From: Coffea arabica | Lineage: Eukaryota > Streptophyta > Magnoliopsida > Gentianales > Rubiaceae | NCBI RefSeq assembly: GCF_036785885.1 | Contig: NC_092320.1 | Coordinates: 14,013,557 to 14,077,556 of the forward strand | Length of the DNA: 64,000 nt | Reading direction: 5' to 3' | Shown here: one piece after another, positions 36,262 to 49,500 of the stretch | Position numbering within the stretch: position 1 is the first letter of the stretch | How the letters are laid out: the number at the start of each line of letters is the position of its first letter | Notes under the pieces: generated by a model | The model's database searches: none | What the model was told of the DNA's origin: nothing | What the model saw: the letters and a program-made list of their open reading frames with translations, nothing else | Position numbers and translations under genes: made by a program

Positions 36262-37605
36262 ATTTTAAAAGTTCCTCATATTTTATAAAATAATTTTTTA
36301 TATCCGCCTTTTTTAAAGTGTAATTTTACGTTTCTAATAAATTTACTTTGATCAAATTTGATTTCTACCTAAGTTTTCAATTAGTTTTTTATCGAAATCC
36401 ACCACGTGTCTTGCATGTTATCATTTTTTAAGAACAAAATTATCAAGTCAAATTTTACATAATCCGGTCCATAGTGTCTCACATTTTATAAAATGAATTA
36501 TTTCGTCCCCAACATTTCATAAAATGAATTTTTTTATCTCTCACATTTTACAAAACAAACGTTTTCATTTCTCATTGACCATGTGTATAAATAGTTTTTT
36601 AATCTATGTATATATCTATTTAATTTTATTTAAATAATACAAATAGTATGTAATATATCTCTATTTGATTTTATCTAAACAGACTAATTGTAGTTGTATA
36701 CATGCTATTCAATAGATATATACATAGGTTTAAAACTAACAATTTTATTTTAAATTCATGTATATATCTCTATTTGATTTCACCATGTAAACCTATTCAA
36801 TATTTGTAGAATTTTTTTTTTTGATAATAATTCATTTATTGAGTTGTATATTAGAACCATCTAATGAATAGGTCCTAACTCGAAATCTATAGTCATATTA
36901 ATAAATTACAATTTAAATCTGAAAATTCTACTCATTACCTTTAAGACCAACAGTTGAATTACTTATTTTGTGATTATCTTAAATTTGAAAGTATCAATCA
37001 TTTACTTCTTTTTGTCATATTTTTCCTTTGTTTATTTTTTCTATCCAATTTTTAATTTGATATAAACAATCGATAATATTTAGAATTAAATGTTTTCCTT
37101 GTTTTCAAATTTCGAGTAAAATGAAATAAGTATGAGTGAAAAACTAATAATTTAACCCATGTATATGTATTTGATTCCACTTGAACAGTACATTTAGGCG
37201 AAATCAAATAGAAATCTATTGCATACTATTCTTATTGTTCAAGTGAAATCCAAAATATATATATATATGGGTTTTAAAAAAAAAAGCTATTCGTACACAT
37301 AATTAATGAAAGATGAAAAAATTTATTTTGTAAAATATGAGGGATAGAAAAATTCATTTTGTAAAATGCAAGAAACGAAAAAATTCATTTTGTGAAATTT
37401 GAGAGACTATAGATGGGACTCTATAAAATTTGATTTGATAATTTTGCCATTAAAAATGATCACGTGCAAGACACATGATGAATTCAGGTAAAAACTAGTC
37501 CGAAACCTAGGTAGGGATCAAATTTGATTAATATAAAATTGTAAGAAAAGTAAAATTACACTTTTAAAAGTGAGAGACAAAAAAAAATATTTTGTAAAAG
37601 ACATT
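36262..37605. mobile_element. Long inverted-repeat element, ~1.35 kb, possibly Mutator-like
   Basis: The left arm, about 36262-36610, and right arm, about 37265-37605, are inverted copies. Landmarks in mirrored order are AAGTGTAATTTTAC, GATCAAATTTGAT, ACGTGTCTTGCATG (right arm: CACGTGCAAGACACATG), CAAAATTATCAA and several CACATTTTATAAAATGAATT units. The arms have diverged and I could not fix exact ends or a target duplication. The ~650-bp centre is AT-rich with no frame. Long TIRs without coding capacity suggest a non-autonomous MULE. Confidence 0.7.
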
Positions 37606-38010
37606 TTTACTTGCTAAATAAAAATATTTCTAAATCACTTTGGTCATTTCAAGAAAACAACCACCTAAAAAATAATCTCCTGCATCATGCTATATCCCAT
37701 AAAATTATAAATTCAAAAAATAAAAAAGATATTTGAAAAGAAATGCACTTGCATTAATTTAATTTTATATGCTTAAAATCGATCTTTTATGAATTTATAT
37801 TTTTTTTCAATATCTTCTCGACCCTTACTTAAACCATTAAAACTTGACTCGCAATAAGGAAATAAATTACACCTCACTTATCACAATCACAAAAAATAAA
37901 AGATAAATAAAATTCAATTTATTATAATTTACAAATAAAATATTACATAGTTATCCAAAAAATGAGTAAGAGAGAATAATGGAGAAAACGGAAAAAGAAG
38001 AAAGTAACTT
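37606..38010. other. AT-rich spacer, nothing seen
   Basis: This lies between the inverted-repeat element and the LTR retrotransposon. There are only A/T runs and no frame or repeat with definable ends. Confidence 0.5.
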
Positions 38011-38015
38011 TTGTT

Positions 38016-39631
38016 TGACAGGTACCGAACCTGTGCAATAATAATAAAAATCTAACCATCACCAAAAGCAGCTAATAATCAATTCCAGGTATTGGAGCAG
38101 ATACTCTAGATGTGCAATGGATTACTTGATTTACCCTGATTTTGAAGAGTGTGCTTAATCCGATATACCATAATTGACTAATTGACGAAATTACTAACTA
38201 GTAGACAGTAGCAAACAGAGTCGTCTCCTCAGGGATTGAAGGAAAGTTCCTTTCTTTTTAAACCAAGACAAATAGAGGGTTAAAGAATTAGATGCTAAAG
38301 AATCGATAACTAAATAAATTAACTGTAAAAAATAATTAATTGAGAGAAATAATTGGAGAAATTCTAGTCAAGGATATACTTCAGAAATGATTTATGCAAC
38401 TGATCATCGATTCAAATATAATTCCAACATTCATTAAAAGATCAGTTATACCTGTCATACACTTGATAAACAACCAATTTTTTCTTATTTTTTGGATAGT
38501 CAAGTTACGACCGTTGATTATTTCTCTAACCAAGAAATAACCGTAGGTACGACCGTAGGATTTAATTTTTAAATTGCATTAAAAATTAGAAAAATTCAAC
38601 CCTAACTAACAAACACGCTATGAGGATTTGTTTAAATTAAATCGTATGTTTTCCTGACATATACCCAATTATACCAGTTGCTACTGGGACGGAAGTAATC
38701 AAACAATTATGGATTCAACTACCCCCAATTAGCAAATAAACTACGTGAATAATTAAATATTTCACAACTATTCAATCATACATAATAGTTATAACAATTA
38801 AAGGCAGGAACATACAAATACCAATAAATAAAGGAAACAGTTAAAATAATTTAGATTTCGCAATTATTGTTGAACCAAATTTTCAGTTGTCCCCTTGACT
38901 AGAAATAAGAAGTTAATTCTCTATCAATGGAGAACAAGCTATGCAAAACAATTGAGAAGTGACGTCCATTCTTGTCTCCCAAAATAGATCAACAGAGAAA
39001 GAAAGAACAAGAAAAATCGTTTCTTTATTTGTCTATAGCAAAAGCATAAAAGAGAATCTGATGTCTCTCCAATTCGGTCAAAGAGAGAAAAAGAAAAATG
39101 GAACACGTCAACAATTGTGGTCTTTTCATTGCTTTTCACCCAATTTTGCCCAGGAATAAAGAAAAGTCAAGAGCCAAAGAAAAAGTACAACGCCCTTACG
39201 TCTCTAGCCACACAAAAGATGGAAACAAATTGTCTGATGATTTCTTTCCTTCTTTGACTTCTAATTGATTGATATTCTAATACCAATCAACTTCTTAGAA
39301 TAAAGCCCTATTACAACTCAGCTTCCTCAACTTTCTTTATTTTTGGGAGTGACTCACTAGCTTCCTAATTTGTAACCCACTACTTCATGCATTTTTGGAA
39401 GTCTCTCACATGCAATAAATTTCGAGAATTCGGCTTAAAGGCTGGAATTAAGCGTGCCTATGCCTAACTGTCAGAAAGTCTTTTAAAATTGATTTTCAGC
39501 ACCTTTTCTTCACCAATTTCTACAATTAACACCAAGCACAAAATCTAAATAGAATCTACCAAATAGTGCAATATTTAGTCCAAACAATTATGTAATATTA
39601 GTGAAATAATTCACTAAAACGCGCCCTATCA
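38016..39631 (-). repeat. Left (3') LTR of the gypsy element
   Basis: It begins TGACAGGTACCGAACC and ends GCGCCCTATCA on the plus strand. Over the first ~205 aligned bases I count about 18 differences from the right LTR, mostly transitions, which indicates an old insertion. Immediately inside, the minus strand shows a purine-rich GTGGAAGAAA, a plausible polypurine tract. Confidence 0.93.
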
Positions 39632-41566
39632 ATTTCTTCCACACCTAAATTATACTTGTTCTCAAGCATAAGTAACTCAAAAGTACAATTAAGATATCAA
39701 ACAATTCATAGCAGGTCATACCAATAAAAGTATTCCAAATTACCCAACAACTTCATCAATTTCAGAATATGCCAAACTAATAATTTTCACACTTAATATG
39801 CACTCACTCACTCCAAAATGTATGAGATATAGGATAGCTCTCAAATCGACACAATGAAATGACATTACCATAAGTTTGCTCATATTTCATATCTCCACCA
39901 CTTAACTATAAATTAAACGCACAAATCAAAGAAACTTCATAAGATTGTATTAAGGATCAGGTGAAGCGGTAGGATAAAAAGGATTTCAAGGGTATAAAAA
40001 TGTCAAAAAATATACCCAAAAATTCATTGCACAGGTTCGTACAAATTTGTACCTCTAAGGTATATCAACAACCCAACAAGTGAAAGTCATAGTCGGCACT
40101 TGTCACAATTTTTTCTGTTCTTTTCCTTTTTTTTTTTTTTTTTGAATACCGACACCATAGAAATCAACTTCACTTGTTATACTTACATTTCTGATTCACT
40201 GTCTTTCAACTAATATCCCAAACTCCTATGCAATGAAATCAAAGCATTTCTTTAACATAAGGTACAAAGAAAAAGTCAAAAATGAGATTTTTAGGCTAAC
40301 AATTAAGGAATCAAACGAAGAAAAAAAGGTTAAATGCTCAACTTAGTTCACTGAAGGTAAATAAATTAAAGATTGATTTTTTTTAGTAAGTAAAAAATGG
40401 TTCAATCCTAATTGTCCTCATCATTTTAATGCATCTAATTCAACAAAATTGTGATCTCGACATGCATAACAAAGTAAGTTCTAGAATGACCAAACCATGT
40501 GTACAACCACTCGACAAACGAAAAAGTAAAAAAAAATAGAGCAAAAATAGAGTATAATGCTCACAATTAGGTACAACAATCTCACAAGTGGTCAAGAATT
40601 AATGCCAAATCCAACATATTCATCAATTAATTCCATCATCAAGGAAAATAGAAAATTCCATGGCATGAACTCATTAATCATACTCATATCTCAATTGCAT
40701 TCATCATTGTTTAAAACAACGAACTACTAAGGAATAGAAAATGCACAACAAACACCTAAAAATATAGCTAATCCTTCCCTACCCCTAAACCTTACAGTGT
40801 CCTCAATGTAAGCAATAAAGAATTAGAAAAGAAGTAAAGAGAACAATGACACTTTCTTGAATACGGAGGAGGGTAGAAACGGATTGTCGGTTCTTCCTTG
40901 TATCCTTTGTTTTAGCCATTGACACCAGCAAAATAGGAAAAGAGCAAAGCACAAACACTAAAAATAAGTCAACCAGTCAGGCCGATTAAATAAGAGATCC
41001 CCAATCACAATTCCCAATACCGACAACTAAAGAAATAGACAATGAAATAAACACAATGATTAACGACAACTACCTAAACACAGCAAACACAAAAAAACAA
41101 ATTAAACAGAACAACATAGCAAAACACCCCAAATACAAACGATTTTTATATAAAACTAAACAAACAGGCAGAAGTAGCAAAATACTAGTTCATAGCATCC
41201 CAAAGAGGCACCAAATATCTGTTATCAGTTAAAAATTAAATGTCTAAGAATAAAGAGAAATAATTAATGAAAGAAATAACTGGAGTTTGAAAGCAGGCAG
41301 GGGTACGGTGGCGATGGCAGTGGAGGTGGCGACGCGCGTGGGTGACACGGGAATGGGGTGGACAAGCGCATGTTGGGCAGGCGCTGCTGCTAGATAAGTA
41401 CGCGGGGGGGGTCGCGCTGGGCTGGCTAGGCCAGGCACGTAGAACTGGGCTTGTTGAGATGGGCGTGCGCGAGGCGTGCGGCGACCGGGAAGAAGAAGAA
41501 AAGAAAGAAAAAGAGAATTAGGGCAATTGTGGATTTTTTTTTTCCGGAACACCTGTGTTAGGCATA
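39632..41566 (-). other. Internal non-coding region of the gypsy element
   Basis: This is where reverse transcriptase and integrase would be expected in an autonomous element. The minus strand has no long frame or pol motif here. A GC-rich island with G-runs occupies about 41285-41500, unlike the AT-rich surroundings. The minus frame at 41244-41552 over it is Pro/Ala/Arg-rich and probably reflects composition only. Confidence 0.6.
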
Positions 41567-41815
41567 GGCACGCCTAACTGCCTACGAGTCTTCCGACTAA
41601 CCGCCTGAAATTAAGATTCTTAAACGTGATCACCTGGCGTGGGCACGCTTAACTACTAAAGAGTCTTCTAATCAATTTTTAGAAATTGAGTTCTTTAAGC
41701 ATAACTATCTGGAGTGTGTATGCCTAACTACTAGAGAGTTTTCTGACCGCCAAATTAAAACTTTCTTCCTTAGGCGTGACCACTTGGCGTGGGCACGTCT
41801 AACTGTCAGTTTCCT
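41567..41815. repeat. Tandem repeats of ~75 bp inside the gypsy element
   Basis: Four degenerate units are built around GGCGTGGGCACGCCTAACT followed by GAGTCTTCYGAC or close variants, at about 41565, 41637, 41715 and 41785. A fifth relative (GCGTGCCTATGCCTAACTG) is found in each LTR near 39455 and 50785. Tandem arrays at this place are common in Tat/Ogre-type elements. Confidence 0.7.
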
Positions 41816-42118
41816 GCCACAAAAATAACAACTCACTAAATGTAACTAACACTTAACAAAAACTTTAGAAATATAAGAAAACTAAAACAAAGAGTCTTGG
41901 GTTATCTCCCAAACAGCGCCTTTTTTTAACGTTTTTGGCTAGACTTTAAACATCACTTCTCAATCTGAATGTAATTCAAATTTCCTTGCAATCGGTGGTA
42001 TTCCCCCGGGGTTCAGATAGCCATTGAGTGCAACCATCTCCCTTAATTTTTTATTCATTTTCAACACATAAATTGCTTTCATTCATGATACTTATTCGCA
42101 GCAACTTTAAATTTGCCC

Positions 42119-42715
42119 CTAGCTACAATCAAACTCAAAAAATTCTTGCACAGAGGGATTAGTAGTATGAATAGCAAATACAAAATGAGAGTTAACAGGT
42201 TGTTTCATTGTATCAAAAATATTAAAATGGACTATTTCTCCATCAAATTTCATTGTGAGAGTACCCTTACTAACATCAATTTTAATTTGAGTAGTATTCA
42301 AGAATGGCTTTTCTAATATAATGGGTGATAGATTTGAAACACTTCTATCATCCATGTAAAGCACATAAAAATCAGTAAGAAAAATTAATCCATCTACTTG
42401 CACTAAAACATCCTTAACTATCCCATCCGGATAAGCAAATGTACGATCAGCCAATTGAATTATTATTTCTGTTTCTTTCAAAGATTCTAAATTTAGGAAA
42501 TCATAAATTGATTTACGCATCACATTAATAGAAACGCCTAAATCTAGCATGACATTTTTAATTTTAGAATGTCCAATCTTATAAGGAATAGTAAACATAT
42601 TTGGATCTCCACATTTCGACGGTAGTTTCCTTTGCAATACGGCCGATATGTTCTCCCCTACCACAACTCGTTTATCTCTCCTCAGCTTCCTTTTGTTAAC
42701 GCACAAGTCCTTCAA
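42119..42715 (-). pseudogene. Gypsy pol fragment: retropepsin-type protease domain
   Basis: An open minus-strand frame of 198 codons. It contains CGDPNMFTIPYKIG, the active-site region MLDLGVSINVM (usual plant form CDLGASINLMP), LADRTFAYPDGIVKDVLVQV, and SPIILEKPFLNTTQIKIDVSKG (usual GRPFL). These are the standard landmarks of the plant Ty3/gypsy aspartic protease domain, which cuts the Gag-Pol polyprotein. The frame stops right after the protease, where reverse transcriptase should follow. It is isolated from gag by stops, so it is a remnant. Confidence 0.88.
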
Positions 42716-42910
42716 GAGCTTTGCTTACTTTGGCATCTGTTTGATCGCGCTCAATAGAGGGATGTTTACTTGCACCTTGCGGAACACGTCCAAGATTTCT
42801 TTTTTCTTCTCTGTCTTCTTTGTCTTTTCCAACCTGTAAAGAAAAGGAGGTAAATTAGATTTAATAGGAATTAAAGGATTAAATGTTATCTTAGGGCCTT
42901 CGCGAATATG

Positions 42911-43457
42911 TCATTCTTCTTCAATCTCCTTTTGTATTTCCTCCTCGCTTTTACTTTTTGGATTCGTTAATTTAGACCCCTCCACTTCCTTGTCACTTCT
43001 CAGTATCATGATACTTACATTCTTGAAATTTGTTTCGAGTTGCGATGGCAATTTCCTAAAAACGTGAGACTCTAGACGATTAATTGCTGTTGCCATGTGA
43101 CTTATTTAAGTCTCCAAATTTTTCATGTCCGCTCTAGTTTTCTTTTGAAATTGAGCAGTACTTATGGTCAGGTTCTTAACAATGTCTTCCAAAGAGTCTC
43201 CTGAATCCGCAGACGAAGGTTGAGGTTTTACTTGCCATGGTTGTTGAAATTCTGGAGGACGATTCGCAAATGAATTCTACAGTCAACTCCCTTAATGTTT
43301 GGTTGTTGGCCATACTCACTTTGTCTTCTTCGAAATCATATACAGTAGATGACTGTCCCTCTTTGCATCTCTTGGTCTCTTGTTTTCGCTTACGCACTGT
43401 CTTCTCAATCTCAGGGCCGTATATCAATTCACTTGTGCAAGAAAAAAAACGACACAT
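42911..43457 (-). pseudogene. Gypsy gag remnants
   Basis: Two minus-strand frames. 42911-43096 contains the linker found between gag and protease in plant gypsy elements (KLPSQLETNFKNVSIMILRS, normally GKLPSQ..NP.ENVSA.TLRS). 43176-43457 contains what looks like the gag start MANNQTLRELT. The body of gag, including capsid and zinc knuckle, is missing between them, which shows an internal deletion as well as stop codons. Confidence 0.75.
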
Positions 43458-43519
43458 AAACTAGCAAAAATATCAAAAATAAAATAAACTAAAAAAGAAA
43501 CAAATAATTCAAACACCAG

Positions 43520-43537
43520 TCCTCGACAACGGCGCCA
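43520..43537 (-). promoter_or_regulatory. Primer-binding site for tRNA-Asp
   Basis: On the minus strand the 18 bases TGGCGCCGTTGTCGAGGA start a few bases inside the 5' LTR. They match the usual TGGCGCCGTTGYCGGGGA site, complementary to the 3' end of tRNA-Asp, with one or two changes. This fixes the element's orientation. Confidence 0.85.
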
Positions 43538-45201
43538 AAAATTGACAGGTACCGAACCTGTACAATAATAATAATAAAATCTAACTACCACCAAAAGTAG
43601 CCAATAATCAATTCCAGGTATTGGAGTAGGAATTTTAGATGTGCAATGAGTTACTTGATTCACCCTGATTCCGAAAAGTGTACTTAATCCGATATACCAA
43701 AATTGACTAATTGACGAAATTACTAACTAGTAGACAGTCACAAGCAGGATCGTCTCCTCAGAGATTGGAAAAAAGTTCGTTTCTTTTTAAATCAATACAA
43801 ACGGGGAGGTTTGAGAATTAGATACTAAAGAATCGCTAACTAAATAAATTAGTTGCAAAAAATAATTAATTGAGAAAAATAATTGGAGAAACTCTAACCA
43901 ATGATACACTTCAGAAATGGTTCATACAACTGATCATCGATTCAAATATAATTCTAACATTTATTAATAGATTGGTTATAGTTGTCATACATGCGATAAA
44001 CAACCAACTTTTCCTTACTTTTTCGATAGTCAAGGTACGACCATTAATTATTTCTCTAACCAAGAAATAACCCTAAGTACGACCGTAAAATTTAATTTCT
44101 AGATTGCATTAAAAATTAGAAAAACTCAACCCTAACTAACAAACACGCTACGAGAGTTTGTTTAAATTAAATCGTATATTTTTCTGACATAAATCCAATT
44201 ATACAAGTTGCTACCGGGGCGGAAGTAATCGAACAATTATGGATTCAATTACTCCCAATTAGCAAATAAATTACGTGAATAATTAAATATTGCGCAACTA
44301 TTCAATCATACACAATAGCTATAACAATTAAAGGCGGAAAACATACAAATACCAATAAATGAAGGAAACATTTAAAATAATTTAGATCTCACAGTTACTG
44401 CTGAACCAAATTTTCAATTGTTCTTTTGACTAGAAATAAGAAGTTAGTTCTCCATTAATGGAGAACAAGCCATGCAAAACAATTGAGAAGAGCCGTCCAT
44501 TATTGTCTCCCAAAATCGATCAACCGAGAAAGAAAGAACAAGAAAAATCGTTTCTTTACTTGTCTCTAGCAAAAGCATAAAAGAGAATTTGATATGTGAG
44601 AACCTTGAAAAAAGAATATATATATATATATATATATACCTGTCGCATTTGCATCTTTGACTTTTAATAAATTTTATTATTGTTGGTTCTTAAATAAGTA
44701 TGTGATAATAATTTTAAAGTTGCAAATAAGTTAATTGTGCAAAATATTGGATTATTTGAATTTTTGCCAAATTAAGTTAATATTTCTTGACGTAGAGTGT
44801 TTTATTACTTTAATATTATTTTCTTGAATTTCAATGGCTAATTTTAAGTATTAATAACGTTAGGTGTTAACGGGAACCTACAATTAAGACGAAATCGTTT
44901 TAAGCCAAAACTCTTTATAATTACACTTAGGACGTTGAATCTCGATAATTTAATTTTTGCGAGACTAGTATGCTAGTAGGCTATCAAATTTCATTTGGGG
45001 TGAAATCTTGGAGTTAGTTTACAAATGAGGGACCTAAGTGGAAGGTTGAACAAGATGTTAAAAGACCAAATTAACCTTCCTCCATTTCAAATTCACCATG
45101 CAGCCATGGAACCATCTTGAATGAGCTTCAATTCCAAACACTTCCAATTTCTGCCGGGTCCATTTTCCACTCTTCATTCCAGCACCTTCCATCCTTAATG
45201 C

Positions 45202-46558
45202 TAGGGGTGGGCACGGGTCGGGTACCCGCCCCGAACGTCAAATGGCTGACCCGACCCTAATATGTCGGGTCACTACTTTTTTGACCCTAATCCGCTCCGC
45301 TTGCCCTCGGGTACCCGATTTTCGGATACCCGAAAAATAGGGGCGGGTCATAGGGTACCCGCCCCTATTAAAGAATGCAAATTCTATGAATGCAAAGACA
45401 AAGACAATAGCAAAGACAAACAAATTTGCAATTTCATCTTAGAAGATGAACATGGCTGCTACTACGGTCTTCTTTCTGGCAAAACCAAATACCTTAGTTG
45501 CCAGAATTGAGGTTAATGGAAGTCCTCTGCTGAAGTAGCCGAACACACACACACACACACACACATGCGCGAGGATTTCTTAGCACACTGAAAAGGAATT
45601 TCAATTTCATTGAAGCATAAGAAAAGCCAAAAAAAAAAAGGAGGGGGAACGTGCAGACTTGAGATGTTATTTCATAGACTAACAAGGTACAAGCACCAAC
45701 TACTTTCCACCGTAAAAGAATTACTACAAGCACAGGAGGAAAAAACAACTCTCCAAGGAACAGGGCACTTCTGAAAAATCTTTATCCAGACAAAGCTATG
45801 CTACTGTACTTCTTCTGAAGGTCTCCATACACCACAATTCTTGTAAACCTACAAAACGCTGTATACCTCAGCCTTCCAAAGACATGTTGGTCCAGAAAAG
45901 CTAAGAGCTATTAGGCTGAGAATTCCTGCCGCAATGAGGAAATATTTTTGGAAAAGAGTTTACCTCTAAAATTACACTACGCTACCTCGAAGATTAACAC
46001 AAAATTCACTTCCTTGATGATGCCTCTACCAAAATTCTAGCACTCCATGCCGAAACTACAGAAACAAAACCTATACGGATGTATTAAACAACATGGTACA
46101 ATTCAAAAATTCTTTGTTATGGATTTGCAGATCAACTAAGTCGGCGTTGGCGTTGCACTTGTACAACTTGAGTGTTTGGGACTTGAGAAATTGAAGGTCC
46201 AGAAGCCCAGAACTAGGACTGAAGAGTGAAGTCTGAAGGTGAAGAAGTTGCGGCGGCGCTGAAGTGAAGACTGAAGGCTGGAGTGTCGACTGAAGTGAGG
46301 ATATGTTAGGAACTTAGGGTTAATAACTTTAAAATATTATAAATTTACCCCTATATTTTTTAATATTTATAAAATATATCCTCGGGTCGGGTACCCGCGG
46401 GTTTTAGATTTTGTGATCCGTATCCGTATCCGAATTTTATGGGTACCCGACCCTATCTGCTCCGCTGATAAAAATAGGGTCGGATACCCTAATTTTCGGG
46501 GCGGGTCGGAGCGGGTCGATCGGGTTTTCGGATTTTCGGATTTTTTTGCCCACCCCTA
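45202..46558. mobile_element. Non-autonomous hAT element (family A, copy 2), 1357 bp
   Basis: The termini TAGGGGTGGGCACGGGTC and, inverted, TAGGGGTGGGCAAAAAAATC are flanked by a perfect 8-bp duplication CTTAATGC (45194-45201 and 46559-46566). Subterminal GGGTCGGGTACCCG-type repeats match copy 1 at 11936-13238. The left end here corresponds to the right end there. The ~900-bp centre is different from copy 1 and less AT-rich. It includes an (AC)n tract (45544-45565) and may contain captured host sequence. No transposase. Confidence 0.92.
45544..45565. repeat. (AC)n microsatellite inside hAT copy 2
   Basis: About eleven uninterrupted AC units. Confidence 0.9.
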
Positions 46559-49500
46559 CTTAATGCTGTCTCAACTCCACTTAAAACACTTCACTATATA
46601 CACTCCACTACCACACTCTCTTATATCACTTCCAATCCACCACAACATCAACCTTCCATTTTCTTTTCTGCCGCAAACCGTGAGTGATCAGTTTCTTTGG
46701 AGTTCACGACCGAGAGAGAAAAGTGAGACTGGCTGTTCATTCTTCCTTCCCTCCGTGAGCTGGTGAAGAGTCTGAGGCCAAACTTCCTCCATTCTAGTCG
46801 CAAGCTTGAGCAAGGAAGAGGGAGAGCTGACGGGCTGCATTTCTGGACTGTCCGAGAAGAAAAAATTTGCAGTTGCTAGCCTGTGAGTTGAGCTCCAAGC
46901 TGAGGTAATTTCTGGACCTAGACTAGTTGTTTAGGGGTAGATGATGTTGTTTATAAGCATGCATGTGGTGGTTGTGTGGTTGGATGATAGATTAAGTCAC
47001 AAGAAAATCTGATTGTGAAGGAATTGGAGTTGCCGAATGAGTAAGCTGGAAATTTGCAGCTTGAGTTGGCCAATTTGTGATAATTTGAGTTTAAATGTGT
47101 ATTTAACTAACCAAAAACTGGATGATCAAGCTTTGCATGAGGTTAAATAGCTTTGATTAAGCAAGAAAGTTGTAGGAACACAAAATCTGCTTGCATGCAA
47201 GCTAATCGAGAAGGATCGAATGAATTTCTGGTTGGATGATAATTTTTTTAGGTTGTCCGCACTTGGTTTGGATCAAAACTGATAGATAGTTAATTATTTT
47301 GATCATGCATGAAGCTGATGTGAGTCGTGGTTAGAGAAAAAGAAAAAAAAAAAAGAAAGAGATGAAATCTGAAATTTGCGGCCGAGAGAAGGGGTTGAAC
47401 ATTTGATTAGTTTTCTTCGAATTTGTAGCTAAGATTTTTGTATGGGATGTTTAAGATTTGCTTGTAGCTTGCTAATCACCTTTTGCATGTTAGATTTAAG
47501 TGTGAAATGGAGAGATTATTGGAGGAATTCCTTGCTTTAAAGATGGATTGCTGTTGAAATTTTTCAGCATGGCTGACTGAAGGAAATAGAATTTTATCCA
47601 GCTTTCCCTTTGAATCTTTGGCTGTAAATTTCATATTGTTGCACAAGGTACACCGTAGCATGATAACTCCACTCTGCATGTTGAGCTGGAGTGGAAAAAT
47701 GAAGAATTTGTGGAGAAAGTTTCACATTTAAACTATCAAATTGTTGGAAGATTATATCTTAGCTGATGTCAGATTTATGGGGACGTCTTGGTGGAAGAAT
47801 TTGCTGGAATTACCTGTTATTTGATTCATTTCATGTTGGACAGAATGCATGTTAAGTGTTTAGTGTTTAAAGCAAGCAAAGGATGGAAACCTTGTTGAAA
47901 ATTTCGAAGTAACTTTGCTGGAAAATCTGTTTTGTTGGCCGAGAGAGTGAAGGCTGAAACTCTCATGTTAATTTCGAAAATTCCATGATAATTGGCTGTA
48001 ATCTTAAGTAAAACGATGAATAGAAATTGAAAGTGTAATTTTTAAGGTCAAACTTGATTGTAATAGGTTTAAATAAAAGAATAATAAATGATCATTTATA
48101 ACTTATACATTTACCTTGGAAAATATTTTCTGGAATTGTGTGTTATTTGTTTTGGTTTAGGTTGGACAGATCATAAGCTTTATGTTTAGTGTTTCTAGCA
48201 AGTAAAAGATGGAGATTTAATGGACATCTTGAATTGACATTTGCTGGAATTTTATTGATTATTGAAACAAGAAAAGAAAATCTGAACTTTTAGAGTTATT
48301 TGTGTGTATGTTAGCCGTGATTTATCTTCTATATTGAGTTAAATGTCTGGTTGATTGTTGTAAGAAATGATTTTGTCGTCAAGAGCTTATGATTGATGAA
48401 GCTCTTAACCATTTGAGTAATTTTTGCAAGAGTTAAAGTTTTGGTGAATTGTTTGAGCGGTTTGGCCGAAATGTACTTGGAAGGTCCATGAATCGTGGTT
48501 TGGAATCGTTTAATATCTTAGACTTCCTTTGTTTAATTTTGATTGGAATTGAATCTGTTGAGACCTAGGGCTAATGATTGATGAAACCCTAGTGAAATTG
48601 ATGTTTGGTTTGTGATTTTACTGTATTAGTGATTTGGAATTCAAAGTGCAAATGAGTTGGAATCATGAAGTCCGTTTTGGTCTTTTGAATTCGAGTAGTT
48701 TTGATCAAGATTTATTGAAATATTTTATTTTAATATTAAGTTATAAAAATTGAGTATAGTACGATAAAACTAAAATTTAAATGTCGGGATTTTTAAAACC
48801 TTGCTAACTAGTTAATTCTTTTCTTTGCTTAAACTAGTTCTAGTATTTTTAAGAAATAATTGTATTAACTTCCAAACTTTTAGTCTTTAAAATTATCCTT
48901 GGCTAGTTGTTTTAGAGGAAAATTGTTAAAAACACTAGATTTGAATAATTTCAAATAAAAGGCATGGAAAACTTGTTCGGCAAGAAAACTTGTTTGAATT
49001 AAATTGGTTTTAGTTGTACCTCTAGAAAGAAAAGTAGCTTTAAAGGAATCATATGAAATATTTTATTACTTTACCAGATTTAATTCTAAGAGATTTATTG
49101 ATTTATTCCAAGAAAATAAATTAGTTTTATACCAGATAATCTTCTGTATTTAAATCAAGAGTTTGTATAGTAAAACTTATAGTTTTTAAAACTTGGTTTT
49201 CTAGGGTTTAGCAAGGACGTGGATTTCGATTCCCAACTTGACTTTTGAGCTTCATTTTTTGTGAGTGTCCGTGCTTGTTCTATGACTAAAGTGTTAAAGT
49301 GCTTTCTTGACTTGTTATGTGATAATTGGAAAGTGGTTTTCCTGAACCATCGAAGTGGCAGTGTGTACTTTATCGCACTAGCCTTTCGAGTGGTGACTTG
49401 CTTGAAATGTTTTCTCGAATATCTTGTAATTGTTGACTGGAGCGTGGACTCGTCAACTAATCTACCAGGCAGGGGAATGTACCACACCTTAGGGTGGGAG

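Noticed and set aside
41244-41552. 102-codon minus-strand frame in the gypsy element
   Set aside because: Open only because the region is GC-rich. Pro/Ala/Arg composition without a domain.
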